Numbered from the stretch's first letter, positions 38,056 to 47,641 are shown. The stretch is 64,000 bases of DNA from Hydrocarboniphaga daqingensis (GCF_900129825.1 NZ_FQWZ01000004.1:317354-381353); one strand, 5' to 3'. Program-made: numbers and translations. Notes: generated by a model not told the origin, from the sequence alone.

Positions 38056-40017
38056 TCACCGCTGCACGGTCAGCGATACGATCAACTCGTTGAGTCGGTC
38101 GAAGCCCACAGGCTTGGTGACGTGGGCAGTGAAGCCGGCATCGCGACAGCGGCGGATATCTTCGTCCATGCCGTAGCCGGTCATGGCGATGGACGGCGCG
38201 GATTGATGCTGTGCAAATGCGCGCACCACATCCATGCCGTTGCCGTCAGGCAGGCCCAGATCGCTGATCAATAGATCGTAGCGTCCGTTGGACGCCATCG
38301 ATCGCGCGTCGGCGACGGTGGCCGCGGCGTCGACCGAGTGGCCGCTCATGCCGAGTAGCGTGACCATGGCCAGCGTCGTGTCCTGATTGTCTTCCACCAG
38401 CAGAATCCGCAATGGCCCGCCATCGCCGCGACTCAGCGTCGGCGCGGCGCGCTCCACTGGAATTGCGTCGGTCAGCGGCAGCGTTACCGTGAAGCTGGCG
38501 CCGAGCCCTTCGCCCGCGCTGTAGGCCTGCAGGCTGCCGCCGTGGCGCAAGGTCAGCGCGTGAGCGATCGCCAACCCCAGGCCCAGCCCGCCGAACTGCC
38601 GGGTGATCGAGGTATCGGCCTGCTCAAAGGCCGAAAAAATACGTGGCATCGCCGCGTCTCCGATGCCGATGCCGCTGTCGGTGACACGGATGGCGATGTG
38701 CGCGTCGTCGGGATTGCGGGTTTCGATCAATACCCCGCCATCGGTCGGCGTGAACTTGATGGCGTTGCGCAGTAGGTTCCAGATGATCTGCTGGACTCGC
38801 GCGGCATCACCGTTGATACAGCAGCGGGCCGCGTCGAGTCTCGTGTTGATCTGCAGATTCTTGTCGGCCGCCTCGATACGCGCCGTCCGTATCAGGTCCT
38901 GCATGGCCTCGTGCAGGTCCATCGGCGCCAGCTCCAGGCTGAGCTTGCCGTGCGAGATCGTGTTCAGGTCGAGCAGGTCGTCGATCAGGCGGGCCTCCAG
39001 TTCGATGTTGCGGCGGATCAGCGGCAGCAGCTCGGACAAACCATCCGGCAGCGGCGCGCCTTGATCGATGAAGCGTTGTTCGATGAACGTCGTGGCCGCC
39101 AGTATAGGCGTCAGCGGCGTGCGCAGTTCATGCGACAGCATGGCCAGAAACCGATCCTTTGCCGCGTTGGCGGCCTCGGCTTGCTCCTTGGCCAAACGCA
39201 GCGCGTCGCCGGCGCGCCGCTCCTCGGTGGTGTCGCGGATGATCTTCGAAAACCCGATCAAATCGCCTTCGTCATTGCGGATCGCCGTGGTCACCATCGA
39301 GGCGAAGAACACCTTGCCGGTGCGGCTGGTCAGCCAGCGGTCGCGCACGTAGCTGCCTTTTTGCAGCGCACCGTTGAGCGACTGCAGCACCTCGTCACTG
39401 CCGTTGTTGGGCTCTCCGGCATAAAGGCGGCTGACCGATTCGCCGGTGATTTCATCGGCGCGATAGCCCAGTAGCCGCTCAGCAGCGCTGTTCCAGCTAC
39501 GGATGCTGCCGTTGCGATCCAGGCCGATCACCGCGTAGTCGCGCAGCGCGTCGACCAGCAGTCGAAAGCCGGTCTCATACTCGCGTAAGGCACTCTCGGC
39601 CTTGATGCGGCTGCGCCGCTCCTGCGCCTCGCCGATCGCACGGCGAACGGTCATCGGCAGGCGCTGCAAGCGCTGCTTCAATACGTAATCGGTTGCGCCC
39701 TGTTTGAGCATGTCGACGGCATGCTCTTCGCCCAGCACGCCGGAGACAAAGATGAAAGGAACATCCGGTGCTTGCTGCTGCGCAATCGCCAGCGCCTCGG
39801 GCCCGGAAAACATCGGCAGCATGAAGTCCGCCAGGATCACGTCATACACCTCGTTGCGGAGTTGCTCACGCAATTGGGCTTCCGTGTCGATGCGGGTCAC
39901 GTCGCATTGGCAATCCATCGTCGACAGGCGTGCAAGCGTCAGCTCGGCGTCCAGCAGATTGTCTTCCACCAGCAATACTTTGAGCCGGCTAGGCCAGATC
40001 GGTGGCGGCTGGGTCAC
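38056..40017 (-). CDS. Hybrid histidine kinase: REC-PAS-HisKA-HATPase-REC
   Basis: A 653-residue soluble signalling kinase. It has an N-terminal receiver (about 12-130, VLLVEDNLLDAELT and ADFMLPMFSG), a PAS domain (about 155-270, GFSKIIRDTTEERR), a HisKA dimerisation domain with His296 in AMLSHELRTPLTP, an HATPase domain (GLGLGLAIAHAL) and a C-terminal receiver (about 530-650, DLLISDLGLPDGNG). No membrane segment is seen. Its ATG overlaps the upstream response-regulator stop by 4 nt, so it is the last gene of the phytochrome operon and may act downstream of BphP by phosphorelay. Confidence 0.92.
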   Translation of the reverse strand: MTQPPPIWPSRLKVLLVEDNLLDAELTLARLSTMDCQCDVTRIDTEAQLREQLRNEVYDVILADFMLPMFSGPEALAIAQQQAPDVPFIFVSGVLGEEHAVDMLKQGATDYVLKQRLQRLPMTVRRAIGEAQERRSRIKAESALREYETGFRLLVDALRDYAVIGLDRNGSIRSWNSAAERLLGYRADEITGESVSRLYAGEPNNGSDEVLQSLNGALQKGSYVRDRWLTSRTGKVFFASMVTTAIRNDEGDLIGFSKIIRDTTEERRAGDALRLAKEQAEAANAAKDRFLAMLSHELRTPLTPILAATTFIEQRFIDQGAPLPDGLSELLPLIRRNIELEARLIDDLLDLNTISHGKLSLELAPMDLHEAMQDLIRTARIEAADKNLQINTRLDAARCCINGDAARVQQIIWNLLRNAIKFTPTDGGVLIETRNPDDAHIAIRVTDSGIGIGDAAMPRIFSAFEQADTSITRQFGGLGLGLAIAHALTLRHGGSLQAYSAGEGLGASFTVTLPLTDAIPVERAAPTLSRGDGGPLRILLVEDNQDTTLAMVTLLGMSGHSVDAAATVADARSMASNGRYDLLISDLGLPDGNGMDVVRAFAQHQSAPSIAMTGYGMDEDIRRCRDAGFTAHVTKPVGFDRLNELIVSLTVQR

Positions 40018-40478
40018 AGGGGATTGACCTTCCTGGCAATGCGGGCTGAGCCTGGCGGCGGCTCGTTGACGACAGCCCAGAACACGCCCAGATCGCTGAT
40101 CGCCTCGACGAAGTCCCGAAACGCAACGGGCTTGACGACATAGGCATTGGCGCCGAACTCGTAGCTGCGCAGCAGATCCTTCTCCTCGCGTGACGAGGTC
40201 AGCATCACCACCGGTATGCTCTTCAGCGAAGTCGTCGCGCGGACGCGCTGTAGCACTTCGATGCCGTCAACTTTGGGCAACTTCAAGTCGAGCAAGATCA
40301 CCGCTGGATTGCCCGAGGCGCGATCGCTGTGACGACCGCCGCACAGCAGGTAGTCCAGCGCTTCGTCGCCGTCGCGCGCAATGATCACCTCGTTGGCCAG
40401 TTGGCTCTTCTCGAGCGCGATCAGCGTCAGTTCGAGGTCTTTGGGATCATCCTCGACCAGCAGTATCGGCTTTAGCAT
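40014..40478 (-). CDS. Single-domain response regulator (Rcp1-like)
   Basis: A 154-residue receiver without an output domain: PILLVEDDPKDLELT, the phosphoacceptor Asp in VILLDLKLPKVDG, VVMLTSS and the lysine in YVVKPV. Such regulators are the usual partners of bacteriophytochromes. The ATG at 40478 gives MLKPILLVEDD; longer forms run into a non-homologous 43-residue leader. It lies 22 nt after bphP and overlaps the hybrid kinase gene by 4 nt. Confidence 0.9.
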   Translation of the reverse strand: MLKPILLVEDDPKDLELTLIALEKSQLANEVIIARDGDEALDYLLCGGRHSDRASGNPAVILLDLKLPKVDGIEVLQRVRATTSLKSIPVVMLTSSREEKDLLRSYEFGANAYVVKPVAFRDFVEAISDLGVFWAVVNEPPPGSARIARKVNPL

Positions 40479-40500
40479 GGGCGGCGCTCCGTCAAGACAA

Positions 40501-42759
40501 TCAAGGCCGAGATCGCTTGGGCAGCGAAAACGAAAACGTCGCTCCGCAATCGGGTTCACCATGCGCCCAGACGCGACCATCGTGGCGCTCGACGATGCGC
40601 CGCACATTGGCCAGGCCGATGCCTGTGCCCTCGAATTCCTCCATTCGATGCAGACGTTGGAACACGCCGAACAACTTGTCGCTGTACTTCATGTTGAATC
40701 CGACACCGTTGTCGCGCACATGGAACACCCAGGCGTCGGGCTGATCTTCGGCGCTGATGGTGATGACGGCGGGCGTGCGCGTGCGCGTGTACTTGACCGC
40801 ATTGGCCAATAGGTTGCGTAGTGCCAGCTGAAGGAATGCTGAGTCGGCCACCACCACGGGCAGCACACCGATCTGCCACTGCAGATCCCGGTCAATGATC
40901 TCGTCGCCCAAGTCGCGCACGACGCTGCTGACCAGGTCGTTCATCGCGACCGGTACACGGCGTAGCGCGGCGCGTCCCATTTGCGAGAACGTCAGCAAGT
41001 CGTCGACCAGCGTGCCGGCGAAGTGCGAGGCTTCGGTGATGTTGCTCAAGAAGCGCTGACCGCGCTCCGATAGCCGCTCGCCATCGAATTCCCGCAGCAG
41101 ATCGGCATAGCCGACGATGTGCCGCAGCGGCGCTCGCAAGTCGTGTGATACCGAATACGAGAAGGCTTCGAGTTCACGGTTGGATCGAGTCAGCTCTTCG
41201 TTGAGCGCGGCCATCTCCTCGGCCCGGCGCAAGGCCACGGCCAGAATGGCGTGGCGCAGCTGATCGGCTGCATCGATCTCGCTGGCGCGCCAGCGCCGCG
41301 CGTAGCCGTGCAGCGTCTGTCGCCAACGGGCAAAGCTGCTGCGCGGCGTCAATGCAGCCTCGCCGTCCTGGCTATGACCGGTCTTGGTCGGGTCGCCAGC
41401 CCAGTCCACGGTGCGCACGATTTCGTGACGAAACCACAGCACGTAGTGTCGGTGCAGCTGCGAAATCGATATCGCCAGTACGCCAGCTGCCGGTGATAGC
41501 GACGCGGAGCCTCCCGGATAGTCAGCCTCCAGATGTTCGCTGCTGTAGCGGCCGCCGACGTCCTGGCGAGACAGCCAATCGACCAGATCGACAATCGCCG
41601 ATTCGGTCGGTGCATCGCCGATCCGCACGCAGCGTCCGGATGAAACCACCGCCGCGCCGTCGGCACCGGCCAGCTGCAGCAGTTCGTTTGGCATCGCGGT
41701 CAATCCGTCGACGAGACTGTCGCGCTCGGCCATCGATGCCAGCAGCCGAACCAGCACCCGGCTCAAGTCGCGGCCGTGTTGTGCCTCTTCATTGTCCTGT
41801 TTGGCTTCGATCTGCAGCGACAGAATCTGTCCCAAGTGCTCGCAGGCCATCCGTATCGGCAACGCGACGTGCCGCGGCTGGGCGTGATGGCAGGCGATCA
41901 AGCCCCAGAGCCGGCCGCCCACGATGATCGAGATCGACATCGATGCCAGCGTGCCCATGTTGCGCATGTACTGTAGGTGCAGCGGCGATACGCTGCGTAG
42001 CGCCGCCAAGCTCAGGTCGGTCGCAGCGCCGGTCTGCGGGTGATGCGCGGGGATCAGCGGCACCGGCTGATAGTGGGCGTCTGCGATCAGTCGAATCGGG
42101 TTGAGCCGATACAGCTCGCGAGCCTGCCGTGGAATGTCGCTTTCCGGAAAATGCAGCCCGAGATACGAGTCGTAGTCGGGTTGTCGTGACTCGGCCAGCA
42201 CGCAGCCGTGATCATCATCCTCGAAGCGATAGATCAGCACGCGTCCGAAGCCGGTCATAAGCCGGACTTCGTCGGCCGCCAGCATGCAGAGCGGTTCCAG
42301 TGCGTGGCAGCTGGGCAACTGCGCGACGAAGGAACGCACCTGCGGATAGATCGTATTGGTCCATCCCAGATCAACGCCCATGCCGGCATCCACCGGCTGA
42401 GGCTCCAGCTCCAGGATCAGCTGACCGCCGCGGCGATGTGCAACGACATCGCAGCGCTGCGAGCCAATCGCGGTGGCGCCCAAGTAGTGTGGTTGTTCCA
42501 GCGCGGCGGGTTCGCCGAGCTGGTGATGCAAGCCTGCCTGCAGCGCATCATCGATCAGTACCGATACTGGTTGCCCCAGCAGCGCTTCTGCCGCCAAGCC
42601 CGACCATTGCATTGCGTTGGCGCTGATCTGGATGATCTGCATGCCAGGGTCGGACAGCACCAGCAACAGGCCATGGGGCTGAATCGCGCCGGGAATATGA
42701 ATCGGCTCGTGCTCGCAGCCGTTGGGCCCGATCGTCGGTGGCGCGACCGCGGCCGGCAT
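40501..42759 (-). CDS. bphP: Bacteriophytochrome histidine kinase
   Basis: A red/far-red photoreceptor kinase of 752 residues. The N-terminal Cys15 (NGCEHEPIHIPGAIQPHG) is the usual biliverdin attachment site. Then come the PAS domain (about 20-120), the GAF domain with FPESDIPRQARELY (about 140-310), a PHY domain, HisKA with His539 in SVSHDLRAPL, and HATPase ending TGIGLANVRRIVERHDG. The ATG at 42759 overlaps the heme oxygenase stop by 1 nt (TGATG), which fixes the start. It autophosphorylates in response to light; the output is probably the next gene. Confidence 0.95.
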   Translation of the reverse strand: MPAAVAPPTIGPNGCEHEPIHIPGAIQPHGLLLVLSDPGMQIIQISANAMQWSGLAAEALLGQPVSVLIDDALQAGLHHQLGEPAALEQPHYLGATAIGSQRCDVVAHRRGGQLILELEPQPVDAGMGVDLGWTNTIYPQVRSFVAQLPSCHALEPLCMLAADEVRLMTGFGRVLIYRFEDDDHGCVLAESRQPDYDSYLGLHFPESDIPRQARELYRLNPIRLIADAHYQPVPLIPAHHPQTGAATDLSLAALRSVSPLHLQYMRNMGTLASMSISIIVGGRLWGLIACHHAQPRHVALPIRMACEHLGQILSLQIEAKQDNEEAQHGRDLSRVLVRLLASMAERDSLVDGLTAMPNELLQLAGADGAAVVSSGRCVRIGDAPTESAIVDLVDWLSRQDVGGRYSSEHLEADYPGGSASLSPAAGVLAISISQLHRHYVLWFRHEIVRTVDWAGDPTKTGHSQDGEAALTPRSSFARWRQTLHGYARRWRASEIDAADQLRHAILAVALRRAEEMAALNEELTRSNRELEAFSYSVSHDLRAPLRHIVGYADLLREFDGERLSERGQRFLSNITEASHFAGTLVDDLLTFSQMGRAALRRVPVAMNDLVSSVVRDLGDEIIDRDLQWQIGVLPVVVADSAFLQLALRNLLANAVKYTRTRTPAVITISAEDQPDAWVFHVRDNGVGFNMKYSDKLFGVFQRLHRMEEFEGTGIGLANVRRIVERHDGRVWAHGEPDCGATFSFSLPKRSRP

Positions 42760-43349
42760 CACGCGCACGCGACGTGATGCCGTGTGGCGATGAACCACGC
42801 CAGCAGTGATTCAAAGCAGCCGCGTGCTGCGGCAATCGCCTCGTCGTGTTCGGCGCCGAGCAGTGCATCGTCCATGTGGCGACGGAATTCGTGCCAGTTG
42901 CGTGCGGTGTCGGACCCGTATGAAGTGAAGTAACGGCTGGCGGATTGAGCTTGGCCGGACAGGTATCGTTGCAACTGCTTGGCGATGATCAGTCCGCCGA
43001 GTGTCGAGCCTTCCATTACATACATACAGCCCAGTCGCTCGGCGAGCGACTGCATGGGTGGCAGCCTCTGAATGCAAGGCAAGTCGTCGATGTCACCGGG
43101 CCCAAGGCCCAGCGTCAGCAGATCCTGGCGCAGCCAGTGACACCGGCGTCGTGCCTGCATCAGCGGGATCCACGACGCTGGCGCGCCGGACTCGAGTGCG
43201 GGCTCATAGACGCTGACGAAGCCGTGGAACGCTTGCAGTCGTTCTCGGTAGCGATCCAGCGTCAGCCCGTCGCGGGTCAGATCGAGTTCTTGCTCAAGCC
43301 GACGATGATCGGGCTCGGTCTCGTCCTTGAGCCTTGCAAAAAGAGCCAT
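42759..43349 (-). CDS. bphO: Biliverdin-forming heme oxygenase
   Basis: Opens heme to biliverdin, the chromophore of the phytochrome encoded next. It has 196 residues, the usual size of BphO. The candidate proximal heme ligand is His15 in TEPDHRRLEQ, followed by the family helix with YVMEGSTLGGLIIAKQL. It is the first gene of the operon and its stop overlaps the bphP start. No signal peptide. Confidence 0.92.
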   Translation of the reverse strand: MALFARLKDETEPDHRRLEQELDLTRDGLTLDRYRERLQAFHGFVSVYEPALESGAPASWIPLMQARRRCHWLRQDLLTLGLGPGDIDDLPCIQRLPPMQSLAERLGCMYVMEGSTLGGLIIAKQLQRYLSGQAQSASRYFTSYGSDTARNWHEFRRHMDDALLGAEHDEAIAAARGCFESLLAWFIATRHHVACA

Positions 43350-43468
43350 CCGGTCGGTGCCGATACGTGTCGTGTAGCAACCGATGATACGGACCCACCA
43401 GAGCCACTGAGCATTTGTCTAACACCGGCGCCGTTGCCTTTCGGGCCGTGGCGCCGGTCGACGGCCCC

Positions 43469-43927
43469 TTAGCGGCGACGATGCTCGCGTTCGTCTGGCG
43501 GCGGCATCTTGGCCAACTCAGTGGCGAGCTGCGTGCGCTGAGCCGGCGTCAGCAGGGCGTCGATCTGCGTGCGCAGTTCGGCCATCGCCGTGACCCGCTG
43601 CCGCGCCTGCGTCGATTCGGCATCGGCCAGCTGCGTGGTCAGCGCGCGGAACTCACTGCTGCCGGGTGTGGCCAGCGTGAACCGATGGTGCAGTTCTGCC
43701 AGCGCGTCGCGCTGCGTCTGCGACTGCTGGTGCGTGGCTTGCGCGAGCTGTTTGATCTGCGCGCGCTGCTCATCGCTCAGATCGAGCTCGCGCAGTTCAC
43801 GCATCAGGGGCATGCCACGGCCGGGGCCGTGTTCGCGGCCGTCGCGACCGTGGTCGGGACCTGCGCTCGCCGCGCCGGACAGCGTCAGACCGAGTAGCAA
43901 GGATGTCGTAATCAGAGTGCGGCGCAT
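43469..43927 (-). CDS. cpxP: Spy/CpxP-like periplasmic protein
   Basis: A 152-residue exported protein. Residues 1-22 form a signal peptide (LITTSLLLGLTLSGAASA). The mature part is helical with LTxxQ-like motifs (LDLSDEQRAQIKQL and LLTPAQRTQLATEL), as in Spy/CpxP chaperone-like regulators. It is divergent from cpxR-cpxA with a perfect CpxR box in between. A GGAGATC sequence precedes the ATG. The name CpxP rests on context; Spy or a Zn-resistance (ZraP) relative is possible. Confidence 0.8.
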   Translation of the reverse strand: MRRTLITTSLLLGLTLSGAASAGPDHGRDGREHGPGRGMPLMRELRELDLSDEQRAQIKQLAQATHQQSQTQRDALAELHHRFTLATPGSSEFRALTTQLADAESTQARQRVTAMAELRTQIDALLTPAQRTQLATELAKMPPPDEREHRRR

Positions 43928-44016
43928 GATGATCTCCAGGAAGAAGGGGGTGGGTGATGCGGGTCGTCTGCCCGAGTATTGGAGCCCGACGGCGCTTGGC
44001 GAAGCGTTGCGCGCGC

Positions 44017-44031
44017 GTAAAGATCGGTAAA
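44017..44031 (+). promoter_or_regulatory. CpxR box
   Basis: GTAAAGATCGGTAAA is an exact match to the CpxR consensus GTAAA-N5-GTAAA. It lies between the divergent cpxP-like gene and cpxR, 51 bp before the cpxR start, and could control both. Confidence 0.8.
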
Positions 44032-44081
44032 CGCATCCTGCCGTCCTTGCGATGCACCGTCACACCGGCAACAGTAGGCCC

Positions 44082-44819
44082 ATGAACCGCGAACTCCTGC
44101 AGCCCGCAGCCCGCAACCGCAGCCGCATCTTGATCGTGGACGACGATCGCGAACTCTGCGGACTGCTGCAGGACTACCTGCGGCTCGAAGGCTTCGATGT
44201 CGATGCGGTCCACGACGGGCAAGCGGCGCTGGATCGCCTCGGCGATCCAGCGCGACGACCCGACCTGTTGATCCTCGATGTGATGATGCCCGGGCGCGAC
44301 GGCCTGCAGACGCTGTCGGAGCTGCGCGCCCGCCACGGCTTGCCGGTGATCATGTTGTCGGCACGCGGGGAGCCAGTCGATCGCGTCGTCGGCTTGGAAC
44401 TGGGTGCCGACGATTACTTGGCCAAGCCCTGTCTGCCCCGAGAGCTGCTGGCGCGAGTGCGTGCGCGGCTGCGACCGCCGTTGTCGTCCCAGCCGCAGGC
44501 CGTCCATGCCGGTCCGCTGCGTTTGTATCCGGCCGAGCGTCGCGCCTTGATCGACGACGCCGAGCTGGACCTGACCGGTGCCGAGTATTCGTTGTTGCTC
44601 GCACTGGCGCAGCGTGCGGGACAGATCGTCGACAAGGCACTGCTGACACGCGAGGCACTGGGACGCGAGATCGAACGCTTCGATCGCAGTGTCGACGTCC
44701 ACTTGTCGCGCTTGCGCCGCAAGCTCGGCGAAGCCTCGACCCATGCCCCTAGGATCGAAGCGATTCGCGGCGCCGGCTATCAGCTGATCCTGCAGGGCTC
44801 GGGCGGTCCCGGCGCATGA
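44082..44819 (+). CDS. cpxR: OmpR-family response regulator (CpxR-like)
   Basis: A 245-residue DNA-binding response regulator. The receiver (1-125) has IVDDDREL, phosphoacceptor Asp66 in LLILDVMMPGRDG, the switch Ser in VIMLSARGE and Lys in YLAKP. The winged-helix output (about 150-240) contains LTGAEYSLLLALAQRAGQIV and RSVDVHLSRLRRKLG. Start ATG gives MNRELL; an upstream ATG is less likely. It overlaps cpxA by 4 nt. The CpxR box and cpxP-like neighbour support the Cpx assignment. Confidence 0.88.
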   Translation: MNRELLQPAARNRSRILIVDDDRELCGLLQDYLRLEGFDVDAVHDGQAALDRLGDPARRPDLLILDVMMPGRDGLQTLSELRARHGLPVIMLSARGEPVDRVVGLELGADDYLAKPCLPRELLARVRARLRPPLSSQPQAVHAGPLRLYPAERRALIDDAELDLTGAEYSLLLALAQRAGQIVDKALLTREALGREIERFDRSVDVHLSRLRRKLGEASTHAPRIEAIRGAGYQLILQGSGGPGA

Positions 44820-46129
44820 GCCGGCTTTATCTGCGGCTGCTGCTGTGGTTCGTCGTCGCCAACATCGTGACCTTGCTGGTCAGCGTCTATCTGACGCAGC
44901 GTATTGCCCGCCATGCGATGGGGGACGACCCGGATTGGTCTGAGTATGCGCAGCAGGCCAACACGGCTTACATCGCAGGTGGTACGGCCGCGCTCGATCA
45001 ATGGCTGCGCGCTCACGACCGCCGCGGCATCGAGATGACGCTGATGGAGGGCCGGCGCAATCTGTCGTCGCAGCGCCTGCCGATCGGCCGCTTGCTGCCG
45101 CAGATGCTGGAGTCGGAAAGCGTGGAGTTCCGGCCGCGTCCGGGGCTGCGCTTCATTGGTCAGCGTGCGATCGGCAGTGATGGCGTCCCACGTCACTTGG
45201 TCGTAGTTCGTCATCCGGGTACGCCGCCACGGCCCGAGTTGTTGCTGGTCGTGCAGATCGCGCTGTCGATCCTGGTCATTGCCGTCGTGGGCTGGTGGCT
45301 GGCGCTTTCGATCGCGCGACCGATCGCCGCCGTACGCGAGGCGGCGCGCCGCTTTGCCAACGGCGATCTGGCGGCGCGCGTGCCGGCCCATCACAGTGGA
45401 TCGCGTGACGAAGTGGGTGATCTGGCACGCGACTTCGACCGAATGGCGGCCCGGATCGAAACGCTGGTGACGACCGAACGCGGCGTTCTGCAGGACGTGT
45501 CGCACGAACTGCGCTCGCCGCTGGCGCGACTGCATCTGCTGCTCGACATGGCGCGGCGTAGCGGAGGCGATCAAGCCGCCACCCACTTTGACCGTGCTGA
45601 GCACGAGATCGGCCGGCTCGACGAGTTGATCGGCCAAGCGCTGGCGTTGTCGCGGCTTGAGTCCGGCTTGCCGGGAGAGGAACGTCAGCCGGTCGAGCTG
45701 CTCGATCTCGTCCGAGAGCGCGTGGCCGATTGGCAACTGCAGGCGACGGAGCGCGGCGTGCGCCTTGATCTGCTGACGACGACATCGGTGGTGGTGCCGG
45801 GCAGTGCGATGCTGATCGGCCGCGCCGTCGATAATCTGCTGTCCAACGCAATCAAATTCAGCGATCGCGGCGGATGCATCTCGGTGGAGTGGACTGTTGA
45901 TGCGGTGCAGACGACGCTGCGCGTACGCGATCAGGGCCCGGGCGTTCCCGAAGCGGACCTGCCGAGATTGTTCCGGCCGTTCTTTCGCGGTGGAAATGCC
46001 GCGCGTGCCGACGGCCACGGGCTGGGTCTGGCCATTGTGCAGCGTGTCGCGACCGCCCATGGTGGCCGCGTCGATGCCGTCAACATCCCGGGCGGCGGTC
46101 TGGAAGTGAGCCTGCAGTTGCCACGCTAG
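44816..46129 (+). CDS. cpxA: Envelope-stress sensor histidine kinase (CpxA-like)
   Basis: A 437-residue membrane kinase. Two membrane segments (about 5-25 and 145-168) bracket a periplasmic sensor of about 120 residues. They are followed by HAMP (PIAAVREAARRFANGDLAAR), HisKA with His230 in QDVSHELRSPLARL and HATPase (DQGPGVPE, GLGLAIVQRV). It is translationally coupled to cpxR. It should sense misfolded envelope protein through the CpxP-like protein. Confidence 0.88.
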   Translation: MSRLYLRLLLWFVVANIVTLLVSVYLTQRIARHAMGDDPDWSEYAQQANTAYIAGGTAALDQWLRAHDRRGIEMTLMEGRRNLSSQRLPIGRLLPQMLESESVEFRPRPGLRFIGQRAIGSDGVPRHLVVVRHPGTPPRPELLLVVQIALSILVIAVVGWWLALSIARPIAAVREAARRFANGDLAARVPAHHSGSRDEVGDLARDFDRMAARIETLVTTERGVLQDVSHELRSPLARLHLLLDMARRSGGDQAATHFDRAEHEIGRLDELIGQALALSRLESGLPGEERQPVELLDLVRERVADWQLQATERGVRLDLLTTTSVVVPGSAMLIGRAVDNLLSNAIKFSDRGGCISVEWTVDAVQTTLRVRDQGPGVPEADLPRLFRPFFRGGNAARADGHGLGLAIVQRVATAHGGRVDAVNIPGGGLEVSLQLPR

Positions 46130-46132
46130 CGG

Positions 46133-47233
46133 TCAAATCGGCGATAGCGGGCGCGGCAGTACGAAGCGCAGCGCCGCTCCGCCGCCGCTACGGTTCTCGG
46201 CCCAGATGCAACCGCCATGCGCTTCGACGATGCCGCGTGTGATGTACAAACCCAGGCCGGTACCGCCGCGGGCTTCGCGCCCACCGGACCAGTAAGGGTC
46301 GAACAGCTTTTCGAAGTCCGTTTCTTTGATCCCGGGGCCGGTATCTTCGACGGCGACTTCGATATTGTCGGCGTGCATCATCAGCCGAACGGTGACTTGA
46401 GCGCCGGCATCGCAGAACTTGATCGCGTTGCCGATCAGATTGGCGAATACCTGCAGCAGTCGTTGGCGATCGCACTCCAGCGGCAGTGCTTCAGCCGGTA
46501 GCTCGCATCGCAATTCAATGCGTTTGTGTCGGGCTGCCGGCTGATGCGCCTGTATCGCTTCGGTGATCAGGCTGCGGGCTTCGTTCGCTTGCCGCTGAAT
46601 GGACAGCTGGCCGGTGCGCAGCGTCGCCATGTCGAGCAGGTCGCTGATCATCCGCTGCATCCGGTCGACCGAGCGTTGCAGCATGCCGGCGATTTCCAGC
46701 GATTGCGGATCACTCCGCATCGTGCCGAGCTGCTGCAGCATCGACCCCGCCATCGCCACGACGTTGAGCGGGTCGCGAAGATCATGCGACACCACGGCCA
46801 GGACGTCATCGCGCACCTGCAGTGCCCGCGCCAGTTCCTGCTTGCGTCGATACAGTGCGAAGAACGTATCGGCCTTGTGCCGAAGGATATTCGGGTCGAT
46901 CGGCTTGAACAGAAAGTCGACGGCGCCGGTTTCGTAACCGCGAAACACGCGTTGCGTTTCGCGCGACGCCGCCGTGACGAAGATGATCGGAACGTGGCGT
47001 GACCGCTCGGCGCCGCGCATCAACTCGGCCAGCTCGAATCCGTCCATGTCGGGCATGTGGACGTCGAGCAAGGCCAGCGCCACATCATGCTTGAGCAGTA
47101 GTTCCAGCGCCTCGAAGCCCGAGTGCGCACTCAAGACCTCGATGTCGTCGCTGCGCAGCAGCGCTTCCAGCGCGGTCAGATTCTCGTTGACGTCGTCGAC
47201 GATCAGGCACTTGATCGGGCCGGTCGGGCGCAT
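46133..47233 (-). CDS. REC-HisKA-HATPase response regulator/kinase
   Basis: A 366-residue cytoplasmic protein with a receiver first (about 8-125, LIVDDVNENLTALEALL, DVHMPDMDGFELAE) and a kinase core after it (His150 in AVVSHDLRDPLNVV, then DTGPGIKETDFEKLFDPYW and GTGLGLYI). Such receiver-kinase proteins are often fed by another kinase. Start ATG gives MRPTGPIKC. It is convergent with cpxA, 3 bp between stops. No partner can be named from context. Confidence 0.88.
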   Translation of the reverse strand: MRPTGPIKCLIVDDVNENLTALEALLRSDDIEVLSAHSGFEALELLLKHDVALALLDVHMPDMDGFELAELMRGAERSRHVPIIFVTAASRETQRVFRGYETGAVDFLFKPIDPNILRHKADTFFALYRRKQELARALQVRDDVLAVVSHDLRDPLNVVAMAGSMLQQLGTMRSDPQSLEIAGMLQRSVDRMQRMISDLLDMATLRTGQLSIQRQANEARSLITEAIQAHQPAARHKRIELRCELPAEALPLECDRQRLLQVFANLIGNAIKFCDAGAQVTVRLMMHADNIEVAVEDTGPGIKETDFEKLFDPYWSGGREARGGTGLGLYITRGIVEAHGGCIWAENRSGGGAALRFVLPRPLSPI

Positions 47234-47362
47234 CAATGGCCTGCCGCCGGGCAAACGGTGACGCAACTCGTGAGGTGTTTGGTAACGATCATCGGCGTGC
47301 GGCTCTGGACCCGTTCGACCTCGATGATAGCGGTGACGCCAACGGCACCGCGCAAGCCGCCA

Positions 47363-47641
47363 CTAGCAGTGGAACACGTAGTGACCGCGGCGGCGTACCC
47401 GGCTGAAGGCGGCGCAGACGTGGTGACGCATGAATGCCGGATCGCGCCGCAAAAATGCCGGGCGACCCGGTGCGCGCGGCACCGAGCCGGCTCGATGGCT
47501 GTCGCCCAAGGCCGGGTCCGTATCGTCGTAAACGCGGCTTGCGATCAGGCGCAGCGGTGCTCGGCGCGGACCCTCCGGCGCGGCATCGCGCGTGACCGCA
47601 TGGGCGCCGTAGTCCGCGTCGTGATGGGTGATGTCCTTCAT
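47363..47641 (-). CDS. Small hypothetical protein
   Basis: A 92-residue reading frame in an otherwise gene-poor stretch. Third codon positions are strongly GC-rich, as in neighbouring genes, which supports coding. The sequence (MKDITHHDADYGAHAV... ending GHYVFHC) is not a family I recognise, and no good ribosome binding site is seen. It could be noise. Confidence 0.4.
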   Translation of the reverse strand: MKDITHHDADYGAHAVTRDAAPEGPRRAPLRLIASRVYDDTDPALGDSHRAGSVPRAPGRPAFLRRDPAFMRHHVCAAFSRVRRRGHYVFHC

